Source: Candidatus Halobonum tyrrellensis G22 (GTDB lineage: Archaea; Halobacteriota; Halobacteria; Halobacteriales; Haloferacaceae). From it: 64,000 bases of DNA. Positions within the stretch are counted from its first letter, which is position 1. Every line of letters begins with the position of its first letter. A model generated the notes under the pieces. That model worked only from the letters and a program-made list of their open reading frames with translations, did no database searches and was not told the origin of the DNA. A program made the position numbers and the translations under genes. Shown one piece after another: positions 44,678-53,968 of this stretch. Where the stretch lies: NCBI RefSeq assembly GCF_000495475.1, contig NZ_ASGZ01000028.1:1-64000 (forward strand). Reading direction: 5' to 3'.

Positions 44678-44694
44678 CGGCAGAGCCGGCGCGC
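44658..44694 (-). terminator. sucCD terminator
   Basis: On the minus strand, 12 nt after the sucD stop (44707), lies a perfect 10-bp stem GCGCGCCGGC/GCCGGCGCGC with a 3-nt loop (44672-44681, 44685-44694). It is followed 9 nt later by TTTTT (44658-44662). Archaeal RNA polymerase stops at T runs; the hairpin may stabilise the 3' end. Confidence 0.65.
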
Positions 44695-44706
44695 GAGGAG
44701 GGCTTT

Positions 44707-45576
44707 TTAGAGGAAGCCCTCGACGTGTTCGGCGACCTCGCTGGGCGTGTCGCCCACCGGGACGCCCGCGTCGTTGAGCGCCTCGATCTTCGACTCCGCG
44801 GTGCCCGTCCCCGACCCGGAGACGATGGCGCCCGCGTGACCCATCCGCTTGCCCGGCGGCGCGGTGCGACCGGCGATGAACCCCGCGACGGGCGTGTCCA
44901 TGTTCTGGGAGATGTACTTGGCGGCCTGCTCCTCGTCCTCGCCGCCGATCTCGCCGCACATCACGACCGCCTCGGTGTCGGGGTCCTCCTCGAACAGTTC
45001 GAGGGCGTCGACGAACGACGTCCCGATGATCGGGTCGCCGCCGATGCCGACCGCGGTGGTCTGGCCGATGCCGCGTTCGGTCAGGTTCGAGACGACCTGA
45101 TACGTGAGGGTGCCCGACCGCGAGACCAGTCCCACGTCGCCGGACTCGAAGATGTTGCCCGGCAGGATGCCGAGTTTGGTCTCGCCGGGGGTGATGATCC
45201 CGGGGCAGTTCGGCCCGATGAGGCGGGTGTCGACCTCCGAGAGCCGCTTGTTCACCTTCGCCATGTCCTGGGTGGGGATCCCCTCGGTGATCGCGACCAC
45301 GAGGTCGACTGGCGAGTCGAGCGACTCGAAGACGGCGTCCGCCGCGAACGCCGGCGGCACGAACACGACGGAGGCGTCGGCGTCCTCCTCGCGTGCGGCC
45401 TCCCGAACCGTGTCGTAGACGGGGACGCCGTGGACCTCCTGACCGCCCTTGCCGGGCACCGCGCCCGCGACGACGTTGGTCCCGTAGTCGATCATCTGCC
45501 CCGCGTGGAACTTCCCTTCCCCGCCCGTGATGCCCTGCACCACGACGCGGGTGTTCTCGTCGACTAGAATGCTCAT
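44707..45576 (-). CDS. sucD: Succinyl-CoA synthetase alpha subunit
   Basis: Alpha subunit of succinyl-CoA synthetase, 289 residues, for substrate-level phosphorylation in the TCA cycle. The CoA-binding Rossmann part opens [21 protein letters not shown], and the phospho-accepting histidine is in [12 protein letters not shown]. Its ATG overlaps the sucC stop by 4 nt (ATGA). Length is normal and no residue is out of place. Confidence 0.98.
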   Translation of the reverse strand: MSILVDENTRVVVQGITGGEGKFHAGQMIDYGTNVVAGAVPGKGGQEVHGVPVYDTVREAAREEDADASVVFVPPAFAADAVFESLDSPVDLVVAITEGIPTQDMAKVNKRLSEVDTRLIGPNCPGIITPGETKLGILPGNIFESGDVGLVSRSGTLTYQVVSNLTERGIGQTTAVGIGGDPIIGTSFVDALELFEEDPDTEAVVMCGEIGGEDEEQAAKYISQNMDTPVAGFIAGRTAPPGKRMGHAGAIVSGSGTGTAESKIEALNDAGVPVGDTPSEVAEHVEGFL

Positions 45577-46715
45577 TGGTTACCCTCCGCGTTCTCGACC
45601 GCGCGCTGGACCGCGTCCTCCAGCGTGGACTCGACCTGCACGAGGTCGGCGTTCAGGATCTCCATCCCCTCCTCGGCGTTCGTCCCGGCGAGGCGGACGA
45701 CCACCGGCTTGGGGATCTCGTCGAACCGTCCGAGCGCCTCGTTGATCCCCTTCGCCACCTCGTCGCCGCGCGTGATGCCGCCGAAGATGTTGAACACGAC
45801 CGAGTCGACGTTCTCGTCGGAGAACACCATGTCGAGCGCGTTGGCCACCCGCTCGGCCTTCGCGCCGCCGCCGATGTCGAGGAAGTTGGCGGGTTCGCCG
45901 CCGTAGTGGTCGACCAGGTCGAGCGTCGTCATCACCAGGCCGGCGCCGTTGCCGATGATGCCGACGTTACCCGACAGCCGCACGTAGTCGAAGCCGTAGT
46001 CGTTCGCCTTGGCTTCGAGGTCGTCCTCGGCCGCCTCGTCCTCCATCTCCGCCAGATCGGGCTGGCGGAACAGCGCGTCGTCGTCGATGTTCATCACGGC
46101 GTCGGCGGCGACCACGTCGCCGTCGGCCGTGATCATCACCGGGTTGACCTCGATCTCCGAGGCGTCGCGCTCCTCGAACAGGTCGTACAACGACGTGAGG
46201 ATCGACGCCACGTCGTTGGCGTACTCGCGGTCGACGCCCGCCTCGTAGACGACGCCGCGCGCCTGGTAGGGGTGGAGGCCGAACGCGGGGTCGATGTGCT
46301 CGCGGGCGATGGCGTCGGGCGTCTCGGAGGCGACCTCCTCGATGTCGACGCCGCCCTCGGTCGACACCATCGCGACGGGTTCGCCCTCGCCGCGGTCCAT
46401 CGTGACCCCGACGTACAGTTCGTTCTCGAAGTCGACGCCGGCCTCGACGAGGACCTCGTCGACGGTGTACCCCTTGAGGTCCATCCCGAGGATCTCGTCG
46501 GCGTACTGCCGGGCCTGCTGGTCGTCCTCGGCGATCTTGATACCGCCGGCCTTCCCGCGTCCGCCGACGTGTACCTGCGCTTTGATCGCCGCCGGGTAGC
46601 CGATCTCGTCGACCGCGTCCATGACCTCGTCGACGGTGGACGCGAGCCGCGAGTCCGGCACCGGGATCCCGGCGTCGGCGAAGATCTCCTTCGCCTGGTA
46701 CTCGTGGAGTTTCAT
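45573..46715 (-). CDS. sucC: Succinyl-CoA synthetase beta subunit
   Basis: ADP- or GDP-forming beta subunit, 380 residues. It has an ATP-grasp domain ([20 protein letters not shown], then [16 protein letters not shown]) and a CoA-ligase domain with [18 protein letters not shown] 46715 is the family start; upstream frame is spacer. A minus-strand element around GTACTACTAATTCC (46744-46757) is a plausible promoter. First gene of sucCD. Confidence 0.98.
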   Translation of the reverse strand: MKLHEYQAKEIFADAGIPVPDSRLASTVDEVMDAVDEIGYPAAIKAQVHVGGRGKAGGIKIAEDDQQARQYADEILGMDLKGYTVDEVLVEAGVDFENELYVGVTMDRGEGEPVAMVSTEGGVDIEEVASETPDAIAREHIDPAFGLHPYQARGVVYEAGVDREYANDVASILTSLYDLFEERDASEIEVNPVMITADGDVVAADAVMNIDDDALFRQPDLAEMEDEAAEDDLEAKANDYGFDYVRLSGNVGIIGNGAGLVMTTLDLVDHYGGEPANFLDIGGGAKAERVANALDMVFSDENVDSVVFNIFGGITRGDEVAKGINEALGRFDEIPKPVVVRLAGTNAEEGMEILNADLVQVESTLEDAVQRAVENAEGNQ

Positions 46716-46895
46716 TGGTGACTCACGCGTCCGTTCCGCCGTGGAGGAATTAGTAGTACCGAAACGTGCGGACACGCCCCACCCCACCGCGCGGTCGCGG
46801 CGGGGGCCGTGACGGGCCGTCGCGGTCGGCGTGCGGCGGGCCGTCGACGCGGTCCGACGTGCGGTGACCGCACCGCGAGACCGCGGCGAAGTCGG

Positions 46896-48272
46896 CTACT
46901 CGACGCCCGCGGTCTCGTCGTCGTCGAGGTGGCCGAACGGCCAGCCGCCGGTGTTGCGCATCCCCTCCTCGTACCCCTGTTCGACGGTCGCGTCGCGGAC
47001 CGCCTCGACCGACGCGTGTTCGACCTCGCGGTCGGCCTCGGCCAGTTTGACCACGCCGGCGGTCAGCCCCACCGCGAGGTCGCGGAAGTCCCGCAGGTCG
47101 AGTTTGTCGAGCGTGTCGCCGTGGGTGTGGCCCCACCCGCGGCCCGAGGTGTCCGACAGCGACCGCGCCTGCGCGCCCGCGATCCCCTCCTGGACGAACG
47201 GCCAGTGGTCGGAGTGGGGGCGGATATCCGACTGGACGGAGATGGGCACCGCGAGTTCGTCGCTCGCCTCGCGGAACGCGTCGCCGATCGCCTCGAACCC
47301 GTGGGTGTACACGTCGAGGTTCCGCGAGTAGCCCGCGCCGTCGATGTTGACGATGCACTTTACGTCCTCCGCGTCGTGGCTATCGACCCACTCGTACGCC
47401 CCGAACAGCCCCACCTCCTCGGCGCCGAACACGAGCAGGCGCACCCGGGTCTCCAGGTCGTCTTCGATCCCCGCGAGCAGGCGTCCAACCTCCGAGACGA
47501 GGACGGTGCCGGCGCCGTTGTCGTTCGCGCCCTCCGCGATGTCGTGGGCGTCGACGTGGGCGGTCACGAGCACCTCCTCGTCGGTGTCGGGACCGACGAC
47601 GGCCTCGACGTTCCGCGACTGGGTGGGTTCGTTCCGGCAGTCGACCGAGAGGTCCGCCTCGACCGTCCCGTCGGCGCAGTAGCGCACCAGTCGGTCGCCC
47701 ACCTCCTTCGAGACGCCGACCGCCGGGATCGGCCCCGGCCCGTCGTCGTCGCCGATGCTCCCCGTCGGGGGGAGACAGCCCTCGATGTGGTTGCGGAAGA
47801 GGAACGCGTCCGCGCCCGCCTTCGCCGCCGCGCCGTACTTCTCGGCGCGGTGGATCCACCGGCCGTAGTCGTCGGGCGTGTCGCTCGACGCCATCACGAT
47901 ACTCCCCTCCAGGTCGGCGTCCTCGAAGTCCTCGGGCAGGCCGTGGCCCACGTCGACCACCTCGGCGGTGACCTCGCCGCTCGGCGTTCCCGGGAGTTCG
48001 AGTATCTCGTGGGAGGCGTCGAACGTGTGGACCCGGCCGGGGTCGACGGTCAGCGAACACGGCCCCCGCCACCAGCCCGGAATCGGGAACTCCTCGACTT
48101 GCGCCTCCCGCAGGCCGTTCGCCTCGAACGCCTCCCGGACGAGTTCGGCCGCCTCGGCCTCGCCCTCCTGGCCGGCCATCCGGTTGTCGATGTCGACCAG
48201 GTCACGGAGGAGGTCCCACGAGTGGGTGCTGGTGTACGCGTCGCCGACGGTGTCGGGTGAGAGTGTCGTCAT
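46896..48272 (-). CDS. M28 family zinc aminopeptidase with PA domain
   Basis: Metallopeptidase of 458 residues. The catalytic domain has the M28 ligands in AHVDAHD, GANDNGAG, FGAEEVGLFG and NIDGAG, plus a late histidine (GHTHGDT). A PA-like insert lies about 90-190 (AKAGADAFLFRNHIEGCLPP). No signal peptide is visible, so it probably works inside the cell, unlike many secreted M28 enzymes. The substrate is likely small peptides. It is divergent from the TldD-like gene. Confidence 0.9.
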   Translation of the reverse strand: MTTLSPDTVGDAYTSTHSWDLLRDLVDIDNRMAGQEGEAEAAELVREAFEANGLREAQVEEFPIPGWWRGPCSLTVDPGRVHTFDASHEILELPGTPSGEVTAEVVDVGHGLPEDFEDADLEGSIVMASSDTPDDYGRWIHRAEKYGAAAKAGADAFLFRNHIEGCLPPTGSIGDDDGPGPIPAVGVSKEVGDRLVRYCADGTVEADLSVDCRNEPTQSRNVEAVVGPDTDEEVLVTAHVDAHDIAEGANDNGAGTVLVSEVGRLLAGIEDDLETRVRLLVFGAEEVGLFGAYEWVDSHDAEDVKCIVNIDGAGYSRNLDVYTHGFEAIGDAFREASDELAVPISVQSDIRPHSDHWPFVQEGIAGAQARSLSDTSGRGWGHTHGDTLDKLDLRDFRDLAVGLTAGVVKLAEADREVEHASVEAVRDATVEQGYEEGMRNTGGWPFGHLDDDETAGVE

Positions 48273-48375
48273 CTTCGGCTACTCTCCGGATTCGGAACGA
48301 CGCACATGGGTATTTGGTTAGCGGAAGGCGACGAACGTTTCGGGCAGTCGAAAGGAAACGGACGATCGGGCGATA

Positions 48376-48383
48376 GTTATACC
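48376..48383 (+). promoter_or_regulatory. Promoter of the TldD/PmbA-like gene
   Basis: GTTATACC at 48376-48383 lies 22-29 nt before ATG 48405. This is a good archaeal TATA box and fixes the start codon against the longer frame from 48306. Confidence 0.65.
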
Positions 48384-48404
48384 CCGGGACCCACCACCCG
48401 GGGT

Positions 48405-49982
48405 ATGGACGAGGCGGTCATCGACGCGAGCGAGGCGGTACTGGAGCGACTGGAGACCGACGACGACGTGGCGTACGCGGCGGTCGGCGGCGTCGACCGG
48501 CGGGTCGCGGACGCCGTCGTCGCCGACGGGCGCGTCCGGAGCGCGAACGACCTCCGCGAGACGGGCGTCTGGTGGCGGCTGTTCGCCGACGGCGCCGCCG
48601 ACTACCGGTACGTGACGACGCTCGACGACGACCACGTCGAAGAGGTGATCGCCCGGTCGCTCCGTTCGGCGCGGATGCTCGACCAGTCGACGCCCGCGTC
48701 GTACGACTGGGGGACGGTCCACCGCGCGACCCACCCCGGGTGGGGGGAGTCAAACGGACGGGGGACCACCGACGGGGGCGACACGGACGACCGCGAAGCG
48801 GTAGACGACGGCCGAGCGGTGGGTGACGGGGAGGCGGCGGACGACGGCGAGGGACGCGCGGTCCCGGCCGACGCGCGGGCTGAGCGGGTTCGGACCGCGC
48901 TCGCGGACGCGTTCGACGGGGTCGACGTGGACCTCGACCGGTCGCGGGCGACGCTCCGCGACGAACGCGTCGAGACGCTCGTGTCCACCACGACCGGTTC
49001 GGCGGTGCGGACCACGCTCGACCGCGCGTCCGTCGAGACGACGGTCGTCCCCGCGGGCGGGCCGACGCTCCACCGCCACGACGGCGCGACGACCGGCGAA
49101 CGCTTCCTCGACTCGCTCGCCGACCGGTTCGCCGACCTCGCCTCGCGGACGCGCGAGGCGGCCGCGGCCGACGAGGTGGCTCTCGACGCGTCGCCGCTCG
49201 CGGGCGGCGGCCGGGCGGACGTGGTGCTAGGACCGCTGGCGGCGGGCGAACTCCTCCATCACCTCTCGCACTACTTCGAGACCGACCTCGCGTACTTCGG
49301 GTCGAGTCCGGTCGACGTCGGCGACCGACTCGGCCCGGAGTCGCTGTCGGTCGCCGACGCGGTCCCGCCGGGGTCGTGGGCCGCCCGCGCGTACGACGCG
49401 GAGCCGCGACCCACCCAGCCGGTGTCGCTGGTCGACGACGGCGTCGTCCGCTCGCGCCTCCACGACGTCTCCACCGCCATCGAGGAGGAGACACACCCCG
49501 CGGGCCACCTGCTCCCGGCGCTCGGGTTCGACGGCCCGCCGCGGATCCACGCCCGCCACCTCGACGTGGCGGCGGGCGGGGCGAGCGAGACCGCACTCCG
49601 CGCGGACGCGGACCTCTACGTCGAACGGTTGGGGACGCCCCGGTTCGGCAACGAGGCGACCCGGACGAAGCGCGCGAGCACGATGCCGCCCAGCCCGCTG
49701 TACGCGAAGGACATCGCCGAGTCGACCCCCGCGGAGTTCGCCGACGAGGCCGACGACCAGAGCCTCCACCTGCCGGTCGACGAGGGGTACCTCCTCGACG
49801 GGGGCGACCGCGCGGCGCGCGTGACCGGCGTCGACCTGACGTTCGCGCCCGCCGACCTGCGAGCGGCGACGCTCGGCGGAACCAGACGCACGCTCACCGG
49901 AACCTGCGAGAAGCACAAGACCCGACTCCCGTTCGCCGTCACCGCTCCGGCGGTCCGACTCCCGCTCGTGGTCCGCGGTTGA
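48405..49982 (+). CDS. TldD/PmbA family protein without the HExxxH motif
   Basis: A 525-residue protein of the TldD/PmbA fold, known for processing peptide antibiotics and antitoxins. The family core ADVVLGPLAAGELLHHLSHYFETD is clear, but the zinc-binding HExxxH of TldD is not present; the place reads HHLSHYF. It therefore resembles the PmbA/TldE partner, which lacks a metal site. An acidic insert occurs near 115-160. No TldD partner is in the window. The start is set by the TATA box at 48376. Confidence 0.82.
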   Translation: MDEAVIDASEAVLERLETDDDVAYAAVGGVDRRVADAVVADGRVRSANDLRETGVWWRLFADGAADYRYVTTLDDDHVEEVIARSLRSARMLDQSTPASYDWGTVHRATHPGWGESNGRGTTDGGDTDDREAVDDGRAVGDGEAADDGEGRAVPADARAERVRTALADAFDGVDVDLDRSRATLRDERVETLVSTTTGSAVRTTLDRASVETTVVPAGGPTLHRHDGATTGERFLDSLADRFADLASRTREAAAADEVALDASPLAGGGRADVVLGPLAAGELLHHLSHYFETDLAYFGSSPVDVGDRLGPESLSVADAVPPGSWAARAYDAEPRPTQPVSLVDDGVVRSRLHDVSTAIEEETHPAGHLLPALGFDGPPRIHARHLDVAAGGASETALRADADLYVERLGTPRFGNEATRTKRASTMPPSPLYAKDIAESTPAEFADEADDQSLHLPVDEGYLLDGGDRAARVTGVDLTFAPADLRAATLGGTRRTLTGTCEKHKTRLPFAVTAPAVRLPLVVRG

Positions 49983-50102
49983 CGTGATAAACGGGGGGTC
50001 GGTCCCCCCCGCTCCCGTGCCGATCGTGTTATCGTTCCTGAACGAGCGTCGAGCTCCCGGCAGGCATTTCCTCGAAGAACCATTAACTTACGAGTTCTCG
50101 AT

Positions 50103-50119
50103 ACGCTACCACGTAGCGT
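50103..50119. promoter_or_regulatory. Candidate operator upstream of the ABC importer operon
   Basis: ACGCTAC-CAC-GTAGCGT is a perfect 7-bp inverted repeat with a 3-nt spacer, ending 9 nt before the TATA box at 50128. The position just upstream of BRE/TATA fits an activator or repressor dimer site. It is AT-richer than the surroundings. Confidence 0.6.
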
Positions 50120-50127
50120 CGGTACAG

Positions 50128-50135
50128 TTTTATAG
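50128..50135 (+). promoter_or_regulatory. TATA box of the ABC importer operon
   Basis: TTTTATAG at 50128-50135 precedes ATG 50162 by 27-34 nt, giving a short or absent leader. It follows the inverted repeat at 50103-50119. Confidence 0.65.
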
Positions 50136-50161
50136 ACGAATGTATATCGACAGCATGCCTA

Positions 50162-51880
50162 ATGAAAGAGCCACGCAACGACTCGACACGGCGCCGCTTC
50201 CTACGAACCGTCGCGGGTGGTACAGTCGTCGGGACGACGGCCCTCGCGGGCTGTTCCGGCGAGAGCGACACGACGCCCGCGGCGACGACGGAGGAGGACG
50301 GCAGCGGATCGACGACCGAGAGCGGTGACGGGACGGAGGCCTCGGCCGGCGGCGCGGGCGAGGCGCTCCCGACGTACACCTACCTCAACAACCCCGCGAA
50401 CTACAACGCGGCGCGTCACGACGCGATCAACCTGATCGGCGAGCGGCTCAACCAGCTTGGTCTCGACGTGGGCGTCGAGGTGTTCGAGTGGGGGACGCTC
50501 TACGAGCGGGCGACCCAGGAGTTCGACTTCGGCTTTACGACGTGGAGCCGCGGGCTGGGACTGTACCCGGGCACCCGGATGCCCGAGCAGTTCCACTCGT
50601 CGAACACCGACCCCGGCCAGGGGAACTTCACGGGCTACACCAACGAGGACCTCGACCCGGTCCTGATGAACCAACTGCAGGAGGGCGACCGGTCGGCGCG
50701 CGTCGACATGCTCCACGAGATCCAGTCGGTGATCAACGAGGACGTGCCGATGCACCCGATCGTCCAGATGCCGAACCCGCTCGCGTTCAACAACAACCAG
50801 GTGAGCAACTGGACCGAGCACCTCGTCGGCTTCTACCACATGGAGCCGCAGACGAACGTCGAGGTGACCGCCGACCACGGCGAACTCCGGGGGTCGTGGT
50901 CGGAGACGCTGGGCACGCTGAACGTGCTCGGGTACAACAACGAGACGAAACTGATCCACCAGTTCGAGATGCTGTACGACAAACTGGTGCGGAACAACTC
51001 CAACCTCGAACCCGACGCGGACCTCAGCCTCGCCACGTCGTGGGAGAGCCCCGACGAGACGACGGTTCGCTACCAGATCCGCGAGGGTCACACCTGGCAC
51101 GACGGCGAGGACGTCACCCCCGAGGACGTCAAGTTCACGCTCGACTACATCAAGGAGAACCAGGTCCCGCTGTACGCGACCCAGTGGGAGATGTACGACT
51201 CCGTCGAAGTCGACGGCCAGTGGGTCCAGGTCAACTTCTCGAACCCGGTGGGGCCGGTCCACCAGACGTTCTCGAATCAGATCCCGATCGTCCCCCAGCA
51301 CATCTGGTCGGAGCGGAGCGACCCGACGAACGTCTCGGTCACCGAACCCGTCGGCTCGGGTCCGCTGATGTTCGACTACTGGGACCAGGGGAGCGAACTC
51401 AGCCTGGTGAGAAACGACGACCACTGGAACACGGTGAACTACGACCGCCGCATCTGGCGGATCATCCCCGAGAGTTCGACCGTCTGGTCGCTGCTGCTCG
51501 ACGGCACGCTCAACTACCTGCCGTTCACCCGGATCGGCAAACAGCTGAGCGACAACCAGAGCGAAGACCAGATCACGGTGCTGGCGCCGCCGGGCGACGG
51601 CTGGTGGCACCTGAGCCAGAACACGCGGCAGGGGGGTCTCGACGACCCCGTCGTCCGCCGCGCCGCGGTCCACTCCATCCCCAAGCAGGTGATCAACGAG
51701 CAACTGCTGTACGGGTTCGCCACGCAGGGGTGGAACCTGGTCGGCGAGTCGTTCGGCGACTACAGCAACCCGGAGGTCCCGAAGTACCAAGAGGAGAACG
51801 GCGTCGAGGTGGGCCGCGGTCTGATGGAGGAGGCGGGCTACACCTTCGACGACGACGGGATGGCGCACTTCCCGGAGTGA
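50162..51880 (+). CDS. Family 5 ABC substrate-binding lipoprotein, segment order apparently permuted
   Basis: Tat-exported lipoprotein of 572 residues (RRRFLR at 10-15, lipobox LAGC with Cys31), the solute-binding part of the importer encoded downstream. The family hallmarks occur in the wrong order. Residues 70-217 (GYTNEDLDPVLMNQ, DVPMHPIVQMPNP) match what is normally the C-terminal third. The usual N-terminal block (YDKLVRNNSNLEPDADLSLA, REGHTWHDGEDVTPEDVKF) is at 271-325. The usual late-middle block (DPVVRRAAVHSIPKQVINEQ, GLMEEAGYTFDDDG) closes the protein at 495-566. The signal and a Thr/Ser/Gly linker (32-68) precede all this. The ligand is probably peptide-like but is not proven. Confidence 0.9.
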   Translation: MKEPRNDSTRRRFLRTVAGGTVVGTTALAGCSGESDTTPAATTEEDGSGSTTESGDGTEASAGGAGEALPTYTYLNNPANYNAARHDAINLIGERLNQLGLDVGVEVFEWGTLYERATQEFDFGFTTWSRGLGLYPGTRMPEQFHSSNTDPGQGNFTGYTNEDLDPVLMNQLQEGDRSARVDMLHEIQSVINEDVPMHPIVQMPNPLAFNNNQVSNWTEHLVGFYHMEPQTNVEVTADHGELRGSWSETLGTLNVLGYNNETKLIHQFEMLYDKLVRNNSNLEPDADLSLATSWESPDETTVRYQIREGHTWHDGEDVTPEDVKFTLDYIKENQVPLYATQWEMYDSVEVDGQWVQVNFSNPVGPVHQTFSNQIPIVPQHIWSERSDPTNVSVTEPVGSGPLMFDYWDQGSELSLVRNDDHWNTVNYDRRIWRIIPESSTVWSLLLDGTLNYLPFTRIGKQLSDNQSEDQITVLAPPGDGWWHLSQNTRQGGLDDPVVRRAAVHSIPKQVINEQLLYGFATQGWNLVGESFGDYSNPEVPKYQEENGVEVGRGLMEEAGYTFDDDGMAHFPE

Positions 51881-51901
51881 GCTAACGGAGGACCCTCACA
51901 C

Positions 51902-52879
51902 ATGGGCAAACTCAACTTCTTCGTACGGCGGACGGCGCAGTTGGTCGTCACCCTCTGGGCCGTGGCGACGGCGCTGTTCATGCTGTTCCGGCTGATGCCG
52001 GGCGACCCCACGTCGTACATCGTCTCGCCGCAGATGACCCCGGAGGTGCGACAGCGCATCATCGAGAGCTACGGGCTCAACGACCCGCTGTGGGTCCAGT
52101 ACCTCCGGTACATCGAGAACCTCGCGACGCTCGACCTCGGGCGGTCGTTCAACACCAACTCCGAGGTGTCGGAGATACTGGCGACGTACCTGCCGAACAC
52201 GCTGGTGTTGATGCTGTCGGCGTTCGTGCTCGCGTACGCCGTCGGCGTCACGCTGGGCGTGCTCACCGGCTGGTACCGCGGGTCGCGCTTCGAGAAGAGC
52301 ACGGTCGTCACGGCGCTGGTCGGGCGGAGCATCCCGAGCTTCTGGGTCGGCATCCTCGTCATCTGGGTGTTCGGCGCGACGTTCGGGGTGATCCCGCTGA
52401 GCGGCATGACGAGCATCGGCACCGAACCCGAGGGCTTCGTCGACATGGTCACGTCGCTCGACTTCCTCCACCACTTGGTCGCGCCGATGCTGGTGCTCGC
52501 GTTCTACTACATGGGCTACCCGCTGTTGATCATGCGCAACAGCATGCTCGAAACCCTCTCGGAGGACTTCATCGACATCTGTCGCGCGAAGGGGCTCTCC
52601 GAGCGGGCGATCATGTTCAGACACGCCGCCCGCAACGCGATGCTCCCCGTGCTCACGGCGGCGGCGATCGCCGTGGGGTTCGCCATCGGCGGGAGCGTCC
52701 TGATCGAGACGGTGTTCGGCTGGCCCGGCATCGGTCGGGAGATGATCCGCGCGGTGATGCGCCGCGACTACCCGGTGGCGCAGGGGACGTTCCTCGTCCT
52801 CGCGCTGTCGGTGGTGCTGATGAACTTCGTCGCGGACCTGCTGTACGGGGTCCTCGACCCGCGGGTGACGTACGAATGA
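51902..52879 (+). CDS. dppB: Peptide-type ABC transporter permease, DppB family
   Basis: Inner-membrane permease of 325 residues with about six helices. The N-terminal part FVRRTAQLVVTLWAVATALF and RLMPGDPT are DppB/OppB signatures. The EAA loop is ARNAMLPVLTAAAIAVGF followed by GGSVLIETVFGWPGIG. A Shine-Dalgarno-like GGAGG lies 9-13 nt before ATG 51902. Second gene of the operon. Confidence 0.94.
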   Translation: MGKLNFFVRRTAQLVVTLWAVATALFMLFRLMPGDPTSYIVSPQMTPEVRQRIIESYGLNDPLWVQYLRYIENLATLDLGRSFNTNSEVSEILATYLPNTLVLMLSAFVLAYAVGVTLGVLTGWYRGSRFEKSTVVTALVGRSIPSFWVGILVIWVFGATFGVIPLSGMTSIGTEPEGFVDMVTSLDFLHHLVAPMLVLAFYYMGYPLLIMRNSMLETLSEDFIDICRAKGLSERAIMFRHAARNAMLPVLTAAAIAVGFAIGGSVLIETVFGWPGIGREMIRAVMRRDYPVAQGTFLVLALSVVLMNFVADLLYGVLDPRVTYE

Positions 52880-52907
52880 CGAGCGAGGTGATCGAGGTGA
52901 CAACGAG

Positions 52908-53885
52908 ATGAGTCAGAAACACGAACGGTCGATATTCGCGGACGTCGAGGAGTACGAATCGGACGAGGAGTTCAGCGCGTGGCGGCGCAACCTCCGCCTC
53001 TGGCGGTCGACGCTGTCCGAACAGTGGCGACTCCTGACCGACGACAGCCTGGTGGTCGCCGCGATGGCGATCCTCGGGGGGTTCATCCTGCTCGCGTTCG
53101 TCGCGCCCGTCGTCGCCCCGCACGACCCGCTCGAACGGATGTACACCGAAAGCGGGCTGATCGCCAAGTGGATCGAGCCGTCGTTCCTCGGCGGCGAGGG
53201 CGACTTTCTGCTCGGCACCACCGCCCAGGGGTACGACATCTTCAGCCAACTGGTGTACGGCGCCCGACCGGCGCTGCTCGTGGGGTTCGTCGCCGCGGTG
53301 ATGACCGTCGGCATCGGCACCATGGTGGGGCTGACCGCGGGCTACTACGGCGGCTACGTCGACGACTTCCTGATGCGGCTGGTCGACTTCGTCTACGGGC
53401 TGCCGCTGCTCCCGACGGTGATCGTCTTGGTGACCGTGCTCGGAGCGGGTCTCGACAGCATCATCCTCGCGTTCGTGCTGTTGCAGTGGCGCACCTCCGC
53501 GCGGGTGATCCGCGCGCTCGTGTTGTCGCTGCGCGAACGCGCGTTCGTCAAGGCCGCCCGCGTGTCGGGCGCGAGCAACTGGCGGATCCTCTCGCGACAC
53601 ATCGCGCCGAACGTGCTCCCGATGGCGTTCCTCTACGGCGCGTTCGCGATCGCGTGGGCGATCCTGACGGAGGCCGGGGTGTCGTTCCTCGGGCTGGGCG
53701 ACCCCAACAGCGTCTCGTGGGGCGTGATGCTCCAGGGCGCGCGCGTCTACAGCGCGATGACCGAGGGGACGTGGTGGTGGTTCGTGCCGCCGGGCGTCTG
53801 TATCGCGCTCGTCGTGATCAGCGGCTTCCTGATCGGCCGCGGCTACGAGGAGATCGTCAACCCCGAACTGCAGGTGGAACAGTGA
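52908..53885 (+). CDS. dppC: Peptide-type ABC transporter permease, DppC family
   Basis: Partner permease of 325 residues. It has a soluble N-terminal stretch (about 1-45), a helix at 50-70, LLGTTAQGYDIFSQLVYGAR (the DppC GTDxxGRD-like region in altered form) and the EAA loop APNVLPMAFLYGAFAIAWAIL with SFLGLGDPNSVSWGVML. It ends overlapping a tiny GTG frame by 4 nt. Third gene of the operon. Confidence 0.94.
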   Translation: MSQKHERSIFADVEEYESDEEFSAWRRNLRLWRSTLSEQWRLLTDDSLVVAAMAILGGFILLAFVAPVVAPHDPLERMYTESGLIAKWIEPSFLGGEGDFLLGTTAQGYDIFSQLVYGARPALLVGFVAAVMTVGIGTMVGLTAGYYGGYVDDFLMRLVDFVYGLPLLPTVIVLVTVLGAGLDSIILAFVLLQWRTSARVIRALVLSLRERAFVKAARVSGASNWRILSRHIAPNVLPMAFLYGAFAIAWAILTEAGVSFLGLGDPNSVSWGVMLQGARVYSAMTEGTWWWFVPPGVCIALVVISGFLIGRGYEEIVNPELQVEQ

Positions 53886-53968
53886 GCGTTCCGACGCGCG
53901 CGGCGGTCACGACGCCCGCCGCGGCCGCCGGGACCGCGCCCGACCGCCCGACGGGGGTGGGTCGCTGA
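53882..53968 (+). CDS. Possible bridging mini-ORF between dppC and dppD
   Basis: GTG 53882 overlaps the dppC stop (GTGA). A 28-codon frame then runs to TGA 53966-53968, which overlaps the dppD ATG 53968 by one base (TGATG). The peptide is Ala/Thr/Pro-rich (VSVPTRAAVTTPAAAAG) and shows no fold, so its use may be to carry ribosomes across the gap rather than to make a protein. Confidence 0.35.
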   Translation: MSVPTRAAVTTPAAAAGTAPDRPTGVGR

